Shown: piece after piece, positions 18,119-27,281 of the stretch
Position numbering within the stretch: the stretch's first letter is position 1
Layout: every line of letters begins with the position of its first letter
Source: Bacteroidetes bacterium GWF2_40_14
GTDB lineage: Bacteria > Bacteroidota > Bacteroidia > Bacteroidales > UBA932
Direction of reading: 5' to 3'
NCBI GenBank assembly: GCA_001769195.1
Contig: MEOK01000032.1
Coordinates: 1-64,000, forward strand
Length of the DNA: 64,000 nt
The notes under the pieces: model-generated
The model's input: the letters and a program-made list of their open reading frames with translations, nothing else
Databases searched by the model: none
Told to the model about the DNA's origin: nothing
Program-made: the position numbers and the translations under genes

Positions 18119-19645
18119 ATGTCTATAACGACAAAATTATTTGGTCAAATATCGAAGGGTCGCCTGAAACTCCTGGAAAAAAGCAGGTACACCCCGGAAG
18201 TTTTCCAGGCCGACTGGTTCAGGGAGCTTATTTTGTCGGGCTCCGAAACCTCTTTCGGCAAGGAACATAACTTTGGTGCAATTGAAACCATAGGTGATTT
18301 CCAGAAGTTGGTGCCTCTTCGCGATTATGATGCGTTTGAACCTTATATAGAGAGACTTAGGGGCGGTGAGGATTATGTCCTCTGGAACAAAAAGGTTAAG
18401 TGGTTTGCAAAATCTAGCGGCACCAGCAACTCAAAAAGCAAGTTTATCCCTATTACTGATGACTCTTTAAATCTCTGCCACTTCGAGGGTATGAAGAAGA
18501 TGTTGGCAAGCTATATAGATACTACTCCCGGTTCTCAGATTTTTGACGGAAAGGCTCTCACTCTTGGGGGAAGTTCCAAAATAGATGAAAAAGGTGGCGG
18601 CAACAGCTATTATGGCGACCTGTCGGCCATCATGCTAAAGAACTCTCCACTCTGGGTTGAGTTAAGACGTGTTCCTGAGCGTTCTGTCGCTCTTATTCCT
18701 GACTTTGAGGAGAAAATGGAGAAGATTTGTCGCTCGGTCTATAACCAGAATGTTACAAATTTTTCCGGAGTTCCTTCATGGAACCTTGTGTTGATGAATA
18801 AGATACTGGAGTATTCCGGCAAGGACGACCTAACTGAGATATGGCCTAACCTCGAACTCTTTATGCATGGAGGTATCAACTTTGAGCCTTACCGCGAAAG
18901 TTATAAAAGACTCATTCCTAAAGCAGACATGAATTACCGCGAAAACTACAACGCCTCAGAAGGGTTCTTTGGTTTTCAGGACGACCCTGCCGACGAATCA
19001 ATTTTGCTTCTGTCAAACAATGGTATATTCTATGAATTTATACCTATGGACCTGCTTGACGATGCTCTCGATGGCAGCTATACCTCTTTTGAAACCATGG
19101 AAAGTGTGCAGAAAGATGTGAATTACGCAATGGTAATAACAACTAATGGTGGCTTGTGGAGATACCTCCTGGGCGACTGTGTGTCATTCCCATCGCTCAA
19201 ACCTCACAAGATTGTCATAACCGGGCGCACACAACTCTTCATAAACGCCTTTGGCGAAGAGTTGATGATCAACAACGCCGAACGAGCTCTGGCGAAAACC
19301 TGCGAAGAGGACAGCTCAGTTGTGGTTTCTAATTACACAGTCGCACCACTCTTTATGGAAGGTTCCGGAAAGGGCTCCCACCAGTGGCTCATAGAATTTT
19401 CCACACCCCCTGCCAGCATCGAGGCCTTTGCCGACCTTCTCGACAAAAATATCTGTCAGCTAAACTCCGACTACGAAGCCAAACGTTCTAAAAACGCCAC
19501 CATGAAGCGCCTCACCATCACCGCCTTACCAGAAGGCACCTTCTACCAATGGATGAGCGACCGCGGCAAACTTGGCGGCCAGAACAAAGTCCCCCGCCTC
19601 TACAACAAACGCGACTACGTAGAGCAGCTGCTGGCGATGAAGTAG
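18119..19645 (+). CDS. GH3 auxin-responsive promoter family (acyl-adenylate/thioester-forming) protein
   Basis: WFAKSSGTSNSKSKFIPIT, NYNASEGFFGFQ, YRNKRDYVEQL-like ending. Confidence 0.9.
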   Translation: MSITTKLFGQISKGRLKLLEKSRYTPEVFQADWFRELILSGSETSFGKEHNFGAIETIGDFQKLVPLRDYDAFEPYIERLRGGEDYVLWNKKVKWFAKSSGTSNSKSKFIPITDDSLNLCHFEGMKKMLASYIDTTPGSQIFDGKALTLGGSSKIDEKGGGNSYYGDLSAIMLKNSPLWVELRRVPERSVALIPDFEEKMEKICRSVYNQNVTNFSGVPSWNLVLMNKILEYSGKDDLTEIWPNLELFMHGGINFEPYRESYKRLIPKADMNYRENYNASEGFFGFQDDPADESILLLSNNGIFYEFIPMDLLDDALDGSYTSFETMESVQKDVNYAMVITTNGGLWRYLLGDCVSFPSLKPHKIVITGRTQLFINAFGEELMINNAERALAKTCEEDSSVVVSNYTVAPLFMEGSGKGSHQWLIEFSTPPASIEAFADLLDKNICQLNSDYEAKRSKNATMKRLTITALPEGTFYQWMSDRGKLGGQNKVPRLYNKRDYVEQLLAMK

Positions 19646-19802
19646 ACCTTGCCACAGTTTTTTGCAACTACCTATTTGTCAGATATAAGCGGACCTCATT
19701 TGTTTCTGTTATTGATTGTGTTGATTGGAAAACTCTGTTGACACTGGCAGATCGACAAGGAAACTTCAAGGAAGATTTTTTATCATATATTTGCACCACA
19801 AT

Positions 19803-19853
19803 ACCCCATTACCCCATTACCCCATTACCCCATTAGCACATTAGCACATTAGC
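19803..19853. repeat. 8-bp tandem array (accccatt x4, agcacatt x2, agc) abutting a start codon
   Basis: Units read directly; ATG of the LuxE-like gene at 19854. Confidence 0.95.
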
Positions 19854-20999
19854 ATGATCAACCCCAACAAGATATTCGAAATCAATTCTCCCGACCAGTT
19901 TGAAACTGTCGCGGTGGAGATTTTCAGGTTTCAGGCTGAGCATTGCGAACCTTACAAAAGGTATCTTTCGCTATTGGGCACCGACGTCTGCAAAGTTGTC
20001 GGTATAAATGAGATACCTTTCTTTCCGATACAGTTTTTCAAGACAGAAAATGTAATTTGCGACAGAAGAGGTGTTTGCGGCACACATTTTAATTCAGAGC
20101 ACATTACAAAGTCTGAACAAAATAAGAAGCCTGATCAAAATACAATATCTGACCAAATTTTAGCTCCCTACCAAAGTGTAAACGCACAAGAAGTGCTCCC
20201 TCAGAAAATATTCACCAGCAGCGCAACCACCGGGATGACCCCTTCGAGACATCCGATTGTAGACTTATCGATATATGAGAGAAGCTTTTCAGACGGATTC
20301 CGGCTTCAGTACGGCAATCCTTCGGAATATGCCATCCTTGCCCTTTTACCGTCATACCTGGAACGCGCAGGTTCCTCGCTTGTCTATATGACCGAAAGCC
20401 TCATGAAGCAGTCGGCAAATCCTAACAATGGCTACTATCTTTACAACCATACAGATCTTTATGATATGCTTTACAGGCTAAGGGCCGACGGACAGAAGAC
20501 CATTCTCATAGGGGTAAGTTTTGCTCTTCTGGACTTTATATCCGCGCTTAAACTGGAAACAGGGCATAGACCAGAGTTCCCGGATTTGATAGTTGTGGAG
20601 ACCGGCGGCATGAAGGGACGGGGCGAGGAGCTATCGCGGGAAGAGCTGCATAGTAGGCTGAAGGAGGGTTTTGGTGTTGACAAAATTCACTCAGAATACG
20701 GGATGGCCGAACTTCTTTCACAGGCATGGTCCAAGGGCGATAGTCTTTTCTTCACCCCTCCATGGATGAAGATCCTTATCCGAGACCTCAACAACCCATT
20801 CCACCTTTTGTCAGACGGCGAAAGAGGGGGAAATGACAGCAAAAGAGGCGGTATCAACATAATAGACCTCGCAAACGTATACTCCTGCTCATTTATTGAA
20901 ACAGAAGACATGGGCATGACCAGTTCCGACGGTGGGTTCAAAATATTCGGACGAATCAAAAACTCAGAACTCAGGGGATGCAATTTTCTAATTTGCTAA
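19854..20999 (+). CDS. LuxE-like acyl-protein synthetase / adenylate-forming enzyme
   Basis: KIFTSSATTGMTPSRHPI, SEYGMAELLSQAWSKGD, IFGRIKNSELRGCN. Confidence 0.8.
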   Translation: MINPNKIFEINSPDQFETVAVEIFRFQAEHCEPYKRYLSLLGTDVCKVVGINEIPFFPIQFFKTENVICDRRGVCGTHFNSEHITKSEQNKKPDQNTISDQILAPYQSVNAQEVLPQKIFTSSATTGMTPSRHPIVDLSIYERSFSDGFRLQYGNPSEYAILALLPSYLERAGSSLVYMTESLMKQSANPNNGYYLYNHTDLYDMLYRLRADGQKTILIGVSFALLDFISALKLETGHRPEFPDLIVVETGGMKGRGEELSREELHSRLKEGFGVDKIHSEYGMAELLSQAWSKGDSLFFTPPWMKILIRDLNNPFHLLSDGERGGNDSKRGGINIIDLANVYSCSFIETEDMGMTSSDGGFKIFGRIKNSELRGCNFLIC

Positions 21000-21021
21000 T
21001 ATGCGAATGTGCGAATACCGG
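20982..21021. repeat. Degenerate 8-bp tandem array overlapping the LuxE-like stop codon
   Basis: aattttct aatttgct aatatgcg aatgtgcg aataccgg; stop TAA at 20997-20999. Confidence 0.75.
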
Positions 21022-21345
21022 AATGGGTTCTGCCAGAATCTCTGCCAGAGGTTTAGTACTTTCTTGATTTACAAATACTTGAAAAATGGTCTGAGAATCA
21101 AGCAAATATGCAATATGCAGATTATCTGATAACTAAAAGCTGTTTTTTGTCAGAGTAGTTGGCAAAAAATAAATTAGTAGACGAATATGTATAGCCAGAC
21201 TCACCTATCCCTGCACGAGACTTTAATACGTACTGATAATGTTGCACTCTACCATGTGGGAAACTTCAGATTCTCAGTGTAATCCTATGTGAAATGAATG
21301 CGTCGACAATTTCCCCCTATTTACGCGCCAGCGGCCTCCACTATT

Positions 21346-21401
21346 CCCCCATTAGCACATTAGCAAATCAGCACATTAGCACATTAGCACATTAGCAAAT
21401 T
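21346..21401. repeat. 8-bp tandem array (agcacatt-type x7) overlapping the DUF2723 stop codon
   Basis: cccccatt agcacatt agcaaatc agcacatt agcacatt agcacatt agcaaatt; minus-strand stop at 21400-21402. Confidence 0.95.
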
Positions 21402-24400
21402 ACCCCTGAATCCCTTTAATCACATTCTCGATTCTCTTTTCCAGTTCGGTGGCTTTTGCTGCCTCGCCCCTGTTCTTAAGAATTTCTGACAGATGGAAGA
21501 TGTAAGCAACGTTCTGCTCAATATCGGAAACCGATAAGAACTGAGCACCATACTTCTTTGAGAAGAGGGTTATTCCGTCAAATGTTTCGTCAAGAAACGC
21601 ATCCATAAGAGAAAAACCTTTCTCTTTTTCACCAGCCAGCAGATAGATGTCTATTGCCTCCATTACAGAAAATTCGTTAAGCGAAGACATTGTAGAACAG
21701 TTCAATGGCAGCTGGCTCGGAATCGCCACCTCTTGCATGCGGTCAAGAACCTCAACGGCCTCTTTGAACTTACCCTTAAGAGCAAGCGATCTTGCTGCCT
21801 GTGTATGTAAGTTTCTGACAGACATTACAGCATTGAAAGTAAGCAAGTTCTGATAATCAACATTTATTGTAGGATCGTTAAGGTTGCCCCAGCGATAAAC
21901 GGTCATAAGTCTTTTGTACAGGTTCTCTGCATTAACTCTTCCAGGATTACCCACAGATGTCTTGCTCTTGATTGGCACAAACTTGTAAGCAAAGCCGTCA
22001 TATTCCAGATACTCCTTAATTCCTATTTCAAGGTCACCACCCATGGCCACAAAATATATTGGCCTGTCCCATTTGTAGTTTGCCAACAAATCAAGAACCA
22101 TCATTTCGGTTTTGGTAATAACTCTCTTCCCTTCCGGAATAGTCAGTTCGATAGAGTCAGGAACAGAATCTGCAGCCGATATTATACCACAAGCAATTGC
22201 ATTCTGAACGTTTACCGGAAGAATCAGCTTTCTTGAAGCAAAGAAACTGTAGCTCTTACCATTCTCTGCCTTCATCTTTGCGTCAGGGTTCGAAATAAGG
22301 TCAATTACAGCCTTAATAGGGACCGGCTTGTTGAGCCTGTCCACAATCTGAACCATGTCGTTGGTTCCATACAGGTAGTCCTTTTTAGGAATCGATAATG
22401 GAAGAGGTTTGGAGTCGTACACCTGATACTTCATCTGGTCTATGTACCAGTCAGTTCCAAGAAGCGAGGTGTTCATGATGCGGACATCTGTCCTCACCCC
22501 TTCCACCTCCTGAATGTACCATAGAGGGAATGTATCGTTGTCGCCGTGAGTCACCAGAATGGCCTGCGGGTCACAACTGTTAAGATAGTTGTAAGCAAGG
22601 TCACGGGCAGTGTACCGGTTGCTGCGGTCGTGGTCGTCCCAGTTTTCTCCGGCCATCTGAAAAGGCACAACCAGACATATAGTTCCCACACCCACTGCGG
22701 CAACGTTAGCTGGTAGTTTCGCCCGGTTCTTCATGAAATCGTAGACCGCCATAACTCCAAGGCCCACCCATATTGCAAATGCATAGAACGACCCCGCATA
22801 GGCATAGTCCCTCTCGCGAGGCTGGAAAGGAGGCTGGTTTAGGTAGAGAACAATGGCAACTCCAGTCATCAGGAAAAGCAGCATTGTAACCCACCAGTTT
22901 CGTTTGTCTTTGCCAAGCTGAAAGAACAATCCGAAAATGCCCAGCAGCAGAGGAAGCATATAGTAGTGGTTCTTTGCCTTGTTGTTCACGATATAATCGG
23001 GCCCTTCGCGCTGGTCGCCCAACCTTGCCCTGTCTAAAAATCCGATTCCCGACTCCCAGTTACCCCTGAAAATTTCACCTGGAGTAGTAGAATGAATGTC
23101 ATTCTGACGCCCTGCGAAGTTCCACATAAAGTATCTGAAGTACATCCAGTCTAGTTGATAACCAAAGAAATAAGCCAGGTTGTCGCTAAAAAGCGGCATC
23201 TTCTGATCCGATCCCACAATCGACCTCCCTCTGCCCTCAGTATATCTCTGGTAAAATTTGACATGTTCATCTGACGCGCTCCACATCCTTGGGAAAAGCA
23301 TTTTTGCATCAGAAGCATATACGGCCCTTATCGGTCCCGGTACCTTCTGGTACTTGTCGCCCAGTCTTGCATAATATTCGTCCTGAACAATATCATAAGG
23401 CGAAGCATATGTCTCTCCGTAAACAAGAGGATTGCTGCCATACTGTTCGCGTCCGAGATATCTTACAAGCGTAAACGGATTATCGGGCGAGTATTCGTTT
23501 GTAGGGGTGTTTGCCGACGATCTGATAACTACAACGGAGTAAGCCGAATAGCCTATCACTATCATCATGAAACAGTACATTATTGTGTTAAGCAGCACCT
23601 TTCCCTTTTTATAGGAGTACCATATCGCAAATAAGGTGGCTGCCAGTATAACCAGCATGAAGAATGTTGCTCCTGAGTTGAACGGCAATCCAAAAACATT
23701 TACGAACAGAAGATCGAAGTACGATGCAATTTTTGGAAGGTAAGGTATAATTCCAAACAGGATTATAGCTATCAAAGCTGCAGACATTAGAAATACGTAG
23801 AAGCTCCTTTTAACCGTAACATCGTATTTTTTATAGTAGTATATGAAAACTAGTGCTGGTATTGCAAGCAGGTTAAGAAGGTGAACACCTATTGAGAGTC
23901 CCATAAGGAAGGCGATAAGTATTATCCATCTGTTTGCATATGGCTGGTCTGCCTGCTCTTCCCATTTAAGCATTGCCCAGAACACCGCCGCCGTAAAGAG
24001 CGACGACATTGCATAAACCTCTCCCTCCACTGCCGAAAACCAGAATGTGTCGGAAAATGTATAAACCAAAGCTCCTACAAGACCCGATGCCAATATTGTT
24101 ATTGCACCGGCTAGTGTTTGTTCCTTTGATGTTTTCTCCGAAATTCTCCTTGCAAGGTGAGTGATTGTCCAGAAGAGGAACATGATTGTAAACGCAGAAC
24201 ACATTGCGCTCATTGCATTCACCATCATTGCAGCGTTGTCTTTGTCTGCAAACAGTGTAAAGAATCTTGCTATTACCTGGAAAACCGGATTTCCCGGCGG
24301 GTGGCCCACTTCCAGTTTGTATGACGAAGCAATAAACTCGCCGCAATCCCAGAAACTGGTTGTCGGCTCAATTGTAGATAGATAGACTACCGAGGAGATA

Positions 24401-24456
24401 ATGAGAACCAGTATACCTAGCAGGGTATCCAACAGTTTGAATTTCTTCTGTTCCAT
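21400..24456 (-). CDS. DUF2723 (TMEM260-like) multi-pass membrane protein
   Basis: STIEPTTSFWDCGEFIASSYKLEVGHPPGNPVFQ; many hydrophobic helices; THGDNDTFPLWYIQEVEGVRTDVRI. Confidence 0.92.
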   Translation of the reverse strand: MEQKKFKLLDTLLGILVLIISSVVYLSTIEPTTSFWDCGEFIASSYKLEVGHPPGNPVFQVIARFFTLFADKDNAAMMVNAMSAMCSAFTIMFLFWTITHLARRISEKTSKEQTLAGAITILASGLVGALVYTFSDTFWFSAVEGEVYAMSSLFTAAVFWAMLKWEEQADQPYANRWIILIAFLMGLSIGVHLLNLLAIPALVFIYYYKKYDVTVKRSFYVFLMSAALIAIILFGIIPYLPKIASYFDLLFVNVFGLPFNSGATFFMLVILAATLFAIWYSYKKGKVLLNTIMYCFMMIVIGYSAYSVVVIRSSANTPTNEYSPDNPFTLVRYLGREQYGSNPLVYGETYASPYDIVQDEYYARLGDKYQKVPGPIRAVYASDAKMLFPRMWSASDEHVKFYQRYTEGRGRSIVGSDQKMPLFSDNLAYFFGYQLDWMYFRYFMWNFAGRQNDIHSTTPGEIFRGNWESGIGFLDRARLGDQREGPDYIVNNKAKNHYYMLPLLLGIFGLFFQLGKDKRNWWVTMLLFLMTGVAIVLYLNQPPFQPRERDYAYAGSFYAFAIWVGLGVMAVYDFMKNRAKLPANVAAVGVGTICLVVPFQMAGENWDDHDRSNRYTARDLAYNYLNSCDPQAILVTHGDNDTFPLWYIQEVEGVRTDVRIMNTSLLGTDWYIDQMKYQVYDSKPLPLSIPKKDYLYGTNDMVQIVDRLNKPVPIKAVIDLISNPDAKMKAENGKSYSFFASRKLILPVNVQNAIACGIISAADSVPDSIELTIPEGKRVITKTEMMVLDLLANYKWDRPIYFVAMGGDLEIGIKEYLEYDGFAYKFVPIKSKTSVGNPGRVNAENLYKRLMTVYRWGNLNDPTINVDYQNLLTFNAVMSVRNLHTQAARSLALKGKFKEAVEVLDRMQEVAIPSQLPLNCSTMSSLNEFSVMEAIDIYLLAGEKEKGFSLMDAFLDETFDGITLFSKKYGAQFLSVSDIEQNVAYIFHLSEILKNRGEAAKATELEKRIENVIKGIQG

Positions 24457-24491
24457 TTGTGTATTTTTCTGACTTTAATGAGAATATTAGG

Positions 24492-24499
24492 CAAAGATA
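24492..24499 (-). promoter_or_regulatory. -7 element (TATCTTTG, minus strand) for the DUF2723 gene
   Basis: caaagata on the plus strand, ~36 nt upstream of the minus-strand start 24456. Confidence 0.45.
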
Positions 24500-24519
24500 C
24501 TATTTTGAATTTTTCTACA

Positions 24520-24527
24520 TAACTTTG
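24520..24527 (+). promoter_or_regulatory. -7 element TAACTTTG for the SUI1-family gene
   Basis: TAnnTTTG match, ATG 24544. Confidence 0.45.
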
Positions 24528-24543
24528 CAGCAAAATTATTACA

Positions 24544-24891
24544 ATGGCGGAGAACGATTGGAAAAGCAGACTTGGAGTAGTCTACTCTACAAATCCTGAT
24601 TTCGGATATCAGGCTGAGGAGGGCGATATGACAAGTGATACTCTTCCTACCGACAAGCAACGTCTCATTGTATCAATTGACCGCAAGCACAGGGCGGGTA
24701 AACAGGTTACTCTGGTTTCCGGATTCGTTGGCAGAGAAGAAGATCTGGCAGATCTTGCAAAAATTCTTAAAAGCAAATGTGGTGTAGGCGGTACTTTAAA
24801 GGATGGAGAAGTACTTATTCAGGGCGATTTCAGAGATAGAGTTATAAGCATTTTACAGACATTGGGTTATAAAGCAAAGAGGGGAAACTGA
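24544..24891 (+). CDS. SUI1/eIF1-like translation factor (YciH)
   Basis: RKHRAGKQVTLVSGFVG...LKSKCGVGGTLKDGEVLIQGDFRDRV. Confidence 0.9.
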   Translation: MAENDWKSRLGVVYSTNPDFGYQAEEGDMTSDTLPTDKQRLIVSIDRKHRAGKQVTLVSGFVGREEDLADLAKILKSKCGVGGTLKDGEVLIQGDFRDRVISILQTLGYKAKRGN

Positions 24892-25700
24892 TGATTATTA
24901 ATGATACCCTTTACATTACCGACAGCCTTTCGTGCAAGTATATTCTTGTAGATCTGGATACATCGCAGCAGCAGGTATTTCTGCCTGTGGACAATCTTTT
25001 TGGGCATCAGACTCTCACAAAGGTTACCGCATCCCCGGCGTCACATGTTTCTGCCGGTTATAAGCAGAATGATGAGATTCTCTCTACACTAGTACTTGCC
25101 TTTTTTATAATAATGGTAATCTTCTCCCGGGAGATTATTAATGTATTGCCTGCTGCCCTCAACTCTCTTTTTAGCCTGAAAAACCATTACAAACTGGAGG
25201 AAAAACTTGCTCTTTCCGGTCAGAGAAATGTGGTGACAGCAATTTCTGCCCTCTATTTTCCTGTTTTACTCACTTTAATGAACAGTAATTATCTTTTTGA
25301 TTCATTTGAATTGCTCCCCCAATACTTTCTCCTTCTGTGTATTTTATCTCTTTTTGCCTTATGGCTTGTAAGGAAGGGTATCTACGATTTATTATCGTGG
25401 CTTACAAAAGACAAGAATACTTTCAAATTAATAGAGAGAATAGGGTACAATCATATGATAATTTCTGTTATTTTCTCTTTACCTGCAATTTTACTCAGAT
25501 TTTTTTGGCCTGAAACTGACGCCTCTTCTATTTTGATTGTACTGCTAATTAGCATTTTATTCGTTTTTTTAATTTATTTAGTGAGGGGGTATCAAATAAT
25601 TATTTCACATCGCTATTCACATTTTTTTTATATTTTGTATCTTTGCTGCATTGAACTGTTACCAATCGCACTAATATCGAATTTTATACTCTCTTACTAA
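24891..25700 (+). CDS. DUF4271 membrane protein
   Basis: Multi-pass hydrophobic protein in the SUI1-DUF4271-hemD order I associate with Bacteroidetes. Confidence 0.65.
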   Translation: MIINDTLYITDSLSCKYILVDLDTSQQQVFLPVDNLFGHQTLTKVTASPASHVSAGYKQNDEILSTLVLAFFIIMVIFSREIINVLPAALNSLFSLKNHYKLEEKLALSGQRNVVTAISALYFPVLLTLMNSNYLFDSFELLPQYFLLLCILSLFALWLVRKGIYDLLSWLTKDKNTFKLIERIGYNHMIISVIFSLPAILLRFFWPETDASSILIVLLISILFVFLIYLVRGYQIIISHRYSHFFYILYLCCIELLPIALISNFILSY

Positions 25701-25704
25701 GACT

Positions 25705-26442
25705 ATGAAAATTAAAAAGATACTGATCTCTCAACCCGCTCCGACTAATGGATCTCCCTATACAGAACTTATTTCAAAGTATAAGCTTAACATAGATTTC
25801 GTCCCTTTTTTCAAGGTTGAAGCTCTTCAGGCAAAGGAGTTCCGCCTGCAAAAAGTGAACATTCTGGAATATTCGGCTGTTGTTTTTACCTCCAGGACAT
25901 CAATAGATGCTTTCTTTAAAATATGTGAGGAACTAAGGATAGCTGTACCTGAGACAATGAAGTATTTCTGTGTTTCTGAGGCTATTGCACTTTATCTGCA
26001 GAAATATATTGTCTACAGGAAGAGGAAAATCTTCTTTGGAAGCGGCACAAATGCCTCAATTATTGAGACTATTGGTTCTAAACATAAAACTGAACATTTT
26101 CTTATCTGTGTAGCAGATAGTTGCAAGGCTGACATTAATAAGTTTTTTGTAAAAGCTAAATTAAAGCACACAAGTGCAGTTTTCGTAAAGACTGTTCACA
26201 GCAATATTACCAACATAGATATTTCTGCTTACGATATGCTCGTTTTCTACAGCCCTTCCGATATCAAATCGTTGCAGGAAAATTTCCCCGAATTCAAACA
26301 AAACGACATCCAATTTGCAACCTTCGGGCCTGCCACTCTTAAGGCTCTCAAAACCGCAAAATTAACATCAACAGTAGTAGCTCCCACCCCGGAAGCCCCC
26401 TCAATTGCCAAAGCACTGTCAAACTTCTTTGAGCAAAAGTAA
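25705..26442 (+). CDS. hemD: Uroporphyrinogen-III synthase family protein
   Basis: KILISQPAPTNGSPYTELISKY; AVVFTSRTSIDAFF; FYSPSDIKSLQ; ATFGPATLKAL. Confidence 0.85.
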   Translation: MKIKKILISQPAPTNGSPYTELISKYKLNIDFVPFFKVEALQAKEFRLQKVNILEYSAVVFTSRTSIDAFFKICEELRIAVPETMKYFCVSEAIALYLQKYIVYRKRKIFFGSGTNASIIETIGSKHKTEHFLICVADSCKADINKFFVKAKLKHTSAVFVKTVHSNITNIDISAYDMLVFYSPSDIKSLQENFPEFKQNDIQFATFGPATLKALKTAKLTSTVVAPTPEAPSIAKALSNFFEQK

Positions 26443-26455
26443 CCGGACATATGAA

Positions 26456-26941
26456 ATGGAAAAGCCATCCAAGCCCAATGATTTATCCGAAGCCTCTTCA
26501 ACAGAAGTCGTTCCTCATCATTTGCCCATAAAAATTTCAACCAGGTTTCCCAAAGAAGAAAAGCTGACCTCTATAATAAGAATTCAGGAGATTTTTGACA
26601 AAGGAACGGTTCTGTTTATCCATCCCATTAAAATATACTACTTGTCTAATGATTGCACCTATAACAGGGTTTTGATTACAGTACCCAAACGACTTCATAA
26701 AAAGGCTGTCTCCAGAAACCTCCTTAAACGACGGATTCGGGAAGCCTATCGTCTTAATAAGGGCGTTCAACAGATACATATACCCGCTCCCACTTTTGTC
26801 GACATAAATATCGTATATATCAGCGGCGATATAATGGAATTTAAGCCACTAAACAACAAAATATCAAATGCACTTGCAAAAATGCAAAAAAACATCAACA
26901 TGGCTGCAAAACCTAATGATGCACCTGCTAAACGCACTTGA
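26456..26941 (+). CDS. rnpA: Ribonuclease P protein component
   Basis: [31 protein letters not shown]. Confidence 0.88.
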   Translation: MEKPSKPNDLSEASSTEVVPHHLPIKISTRFPKEEKLTSIIRIQEIFDKGTVLFIHPIKIYYLSNDCTYNRVLITVPKRLHKKAVSRNLLKRRIREAYRLNKGVQQIHIPAPTFVDINIVYISGDIMEFKPLNNKISNALAKMQKNINMAAKPNDAPAKRT

Positions 26942-27191
26942 ACTAGCAGCAGGTCTGGTAATCAGGGTCTTGAAATGGACACTTTCCCTCCTTTTCCTGA
27001 TCTTGATCAGGTTTTATCAGTATGTAATCTCACCACTGAAACCCCCATCTTGCCGCTACACCCCAACTTGCTCTTCCTACGCAATAGAAGCCATTAAAAA
27101 ACATGGTCCCTTCAAAGGGTTCTACCTGGCAGTCAGACGCATTTCACGCTGTCACCCGTGGGGTGGCCACGGCTACGACCCTGTTCCATAA
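26916..27191 (+). CDS. yidD: YidD membrane insertion efficiency factor
   Basis: [61 protein letters not shown]; start uncertain, overlaps rnpA 3' end. Confidence 0.95.
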   Translation: MMHLLNALELAAGLVIRVLKWTLSLLFLILIRFYQYVISPLKPPSCRYTPTCSSYAIEAIKKHGPFKGFYLAVRRISRCHPWGGHGYDPVP

Positions 27192-27211
27192 GCAGCAAAA
27201 TCTACCCGCCT

Positions 27212-27281
27212 GCCTATTGCCTAATGCCCAATGCCCATTGCCCATTGCCTATTGCCCAATGCCTATTACCTAATGCCCATT
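27212..27281. repeat. 7-bp tandem array (GCCYAWT x10) overlapping the acyltransferase stop codon
   Basis: Ten heptads read directly (one starts acc); minus-strand stop TAG at 27270-27272. Confidence 0.95.

Noticed and set aside
19803-21401. Repeat arrays considered as CRISPR
   Set aside because: Units are 8 bp, contiguous with no spacers and no cas genes; short tandem repeats.
25638-25645. TATCTTTG inside the DUF4271 gene as a hemD promoter
   Set aside because: Matches the -7 consensus but no -33 TTG at proper spacing; could be coincidental in AT-rich coding sequence.
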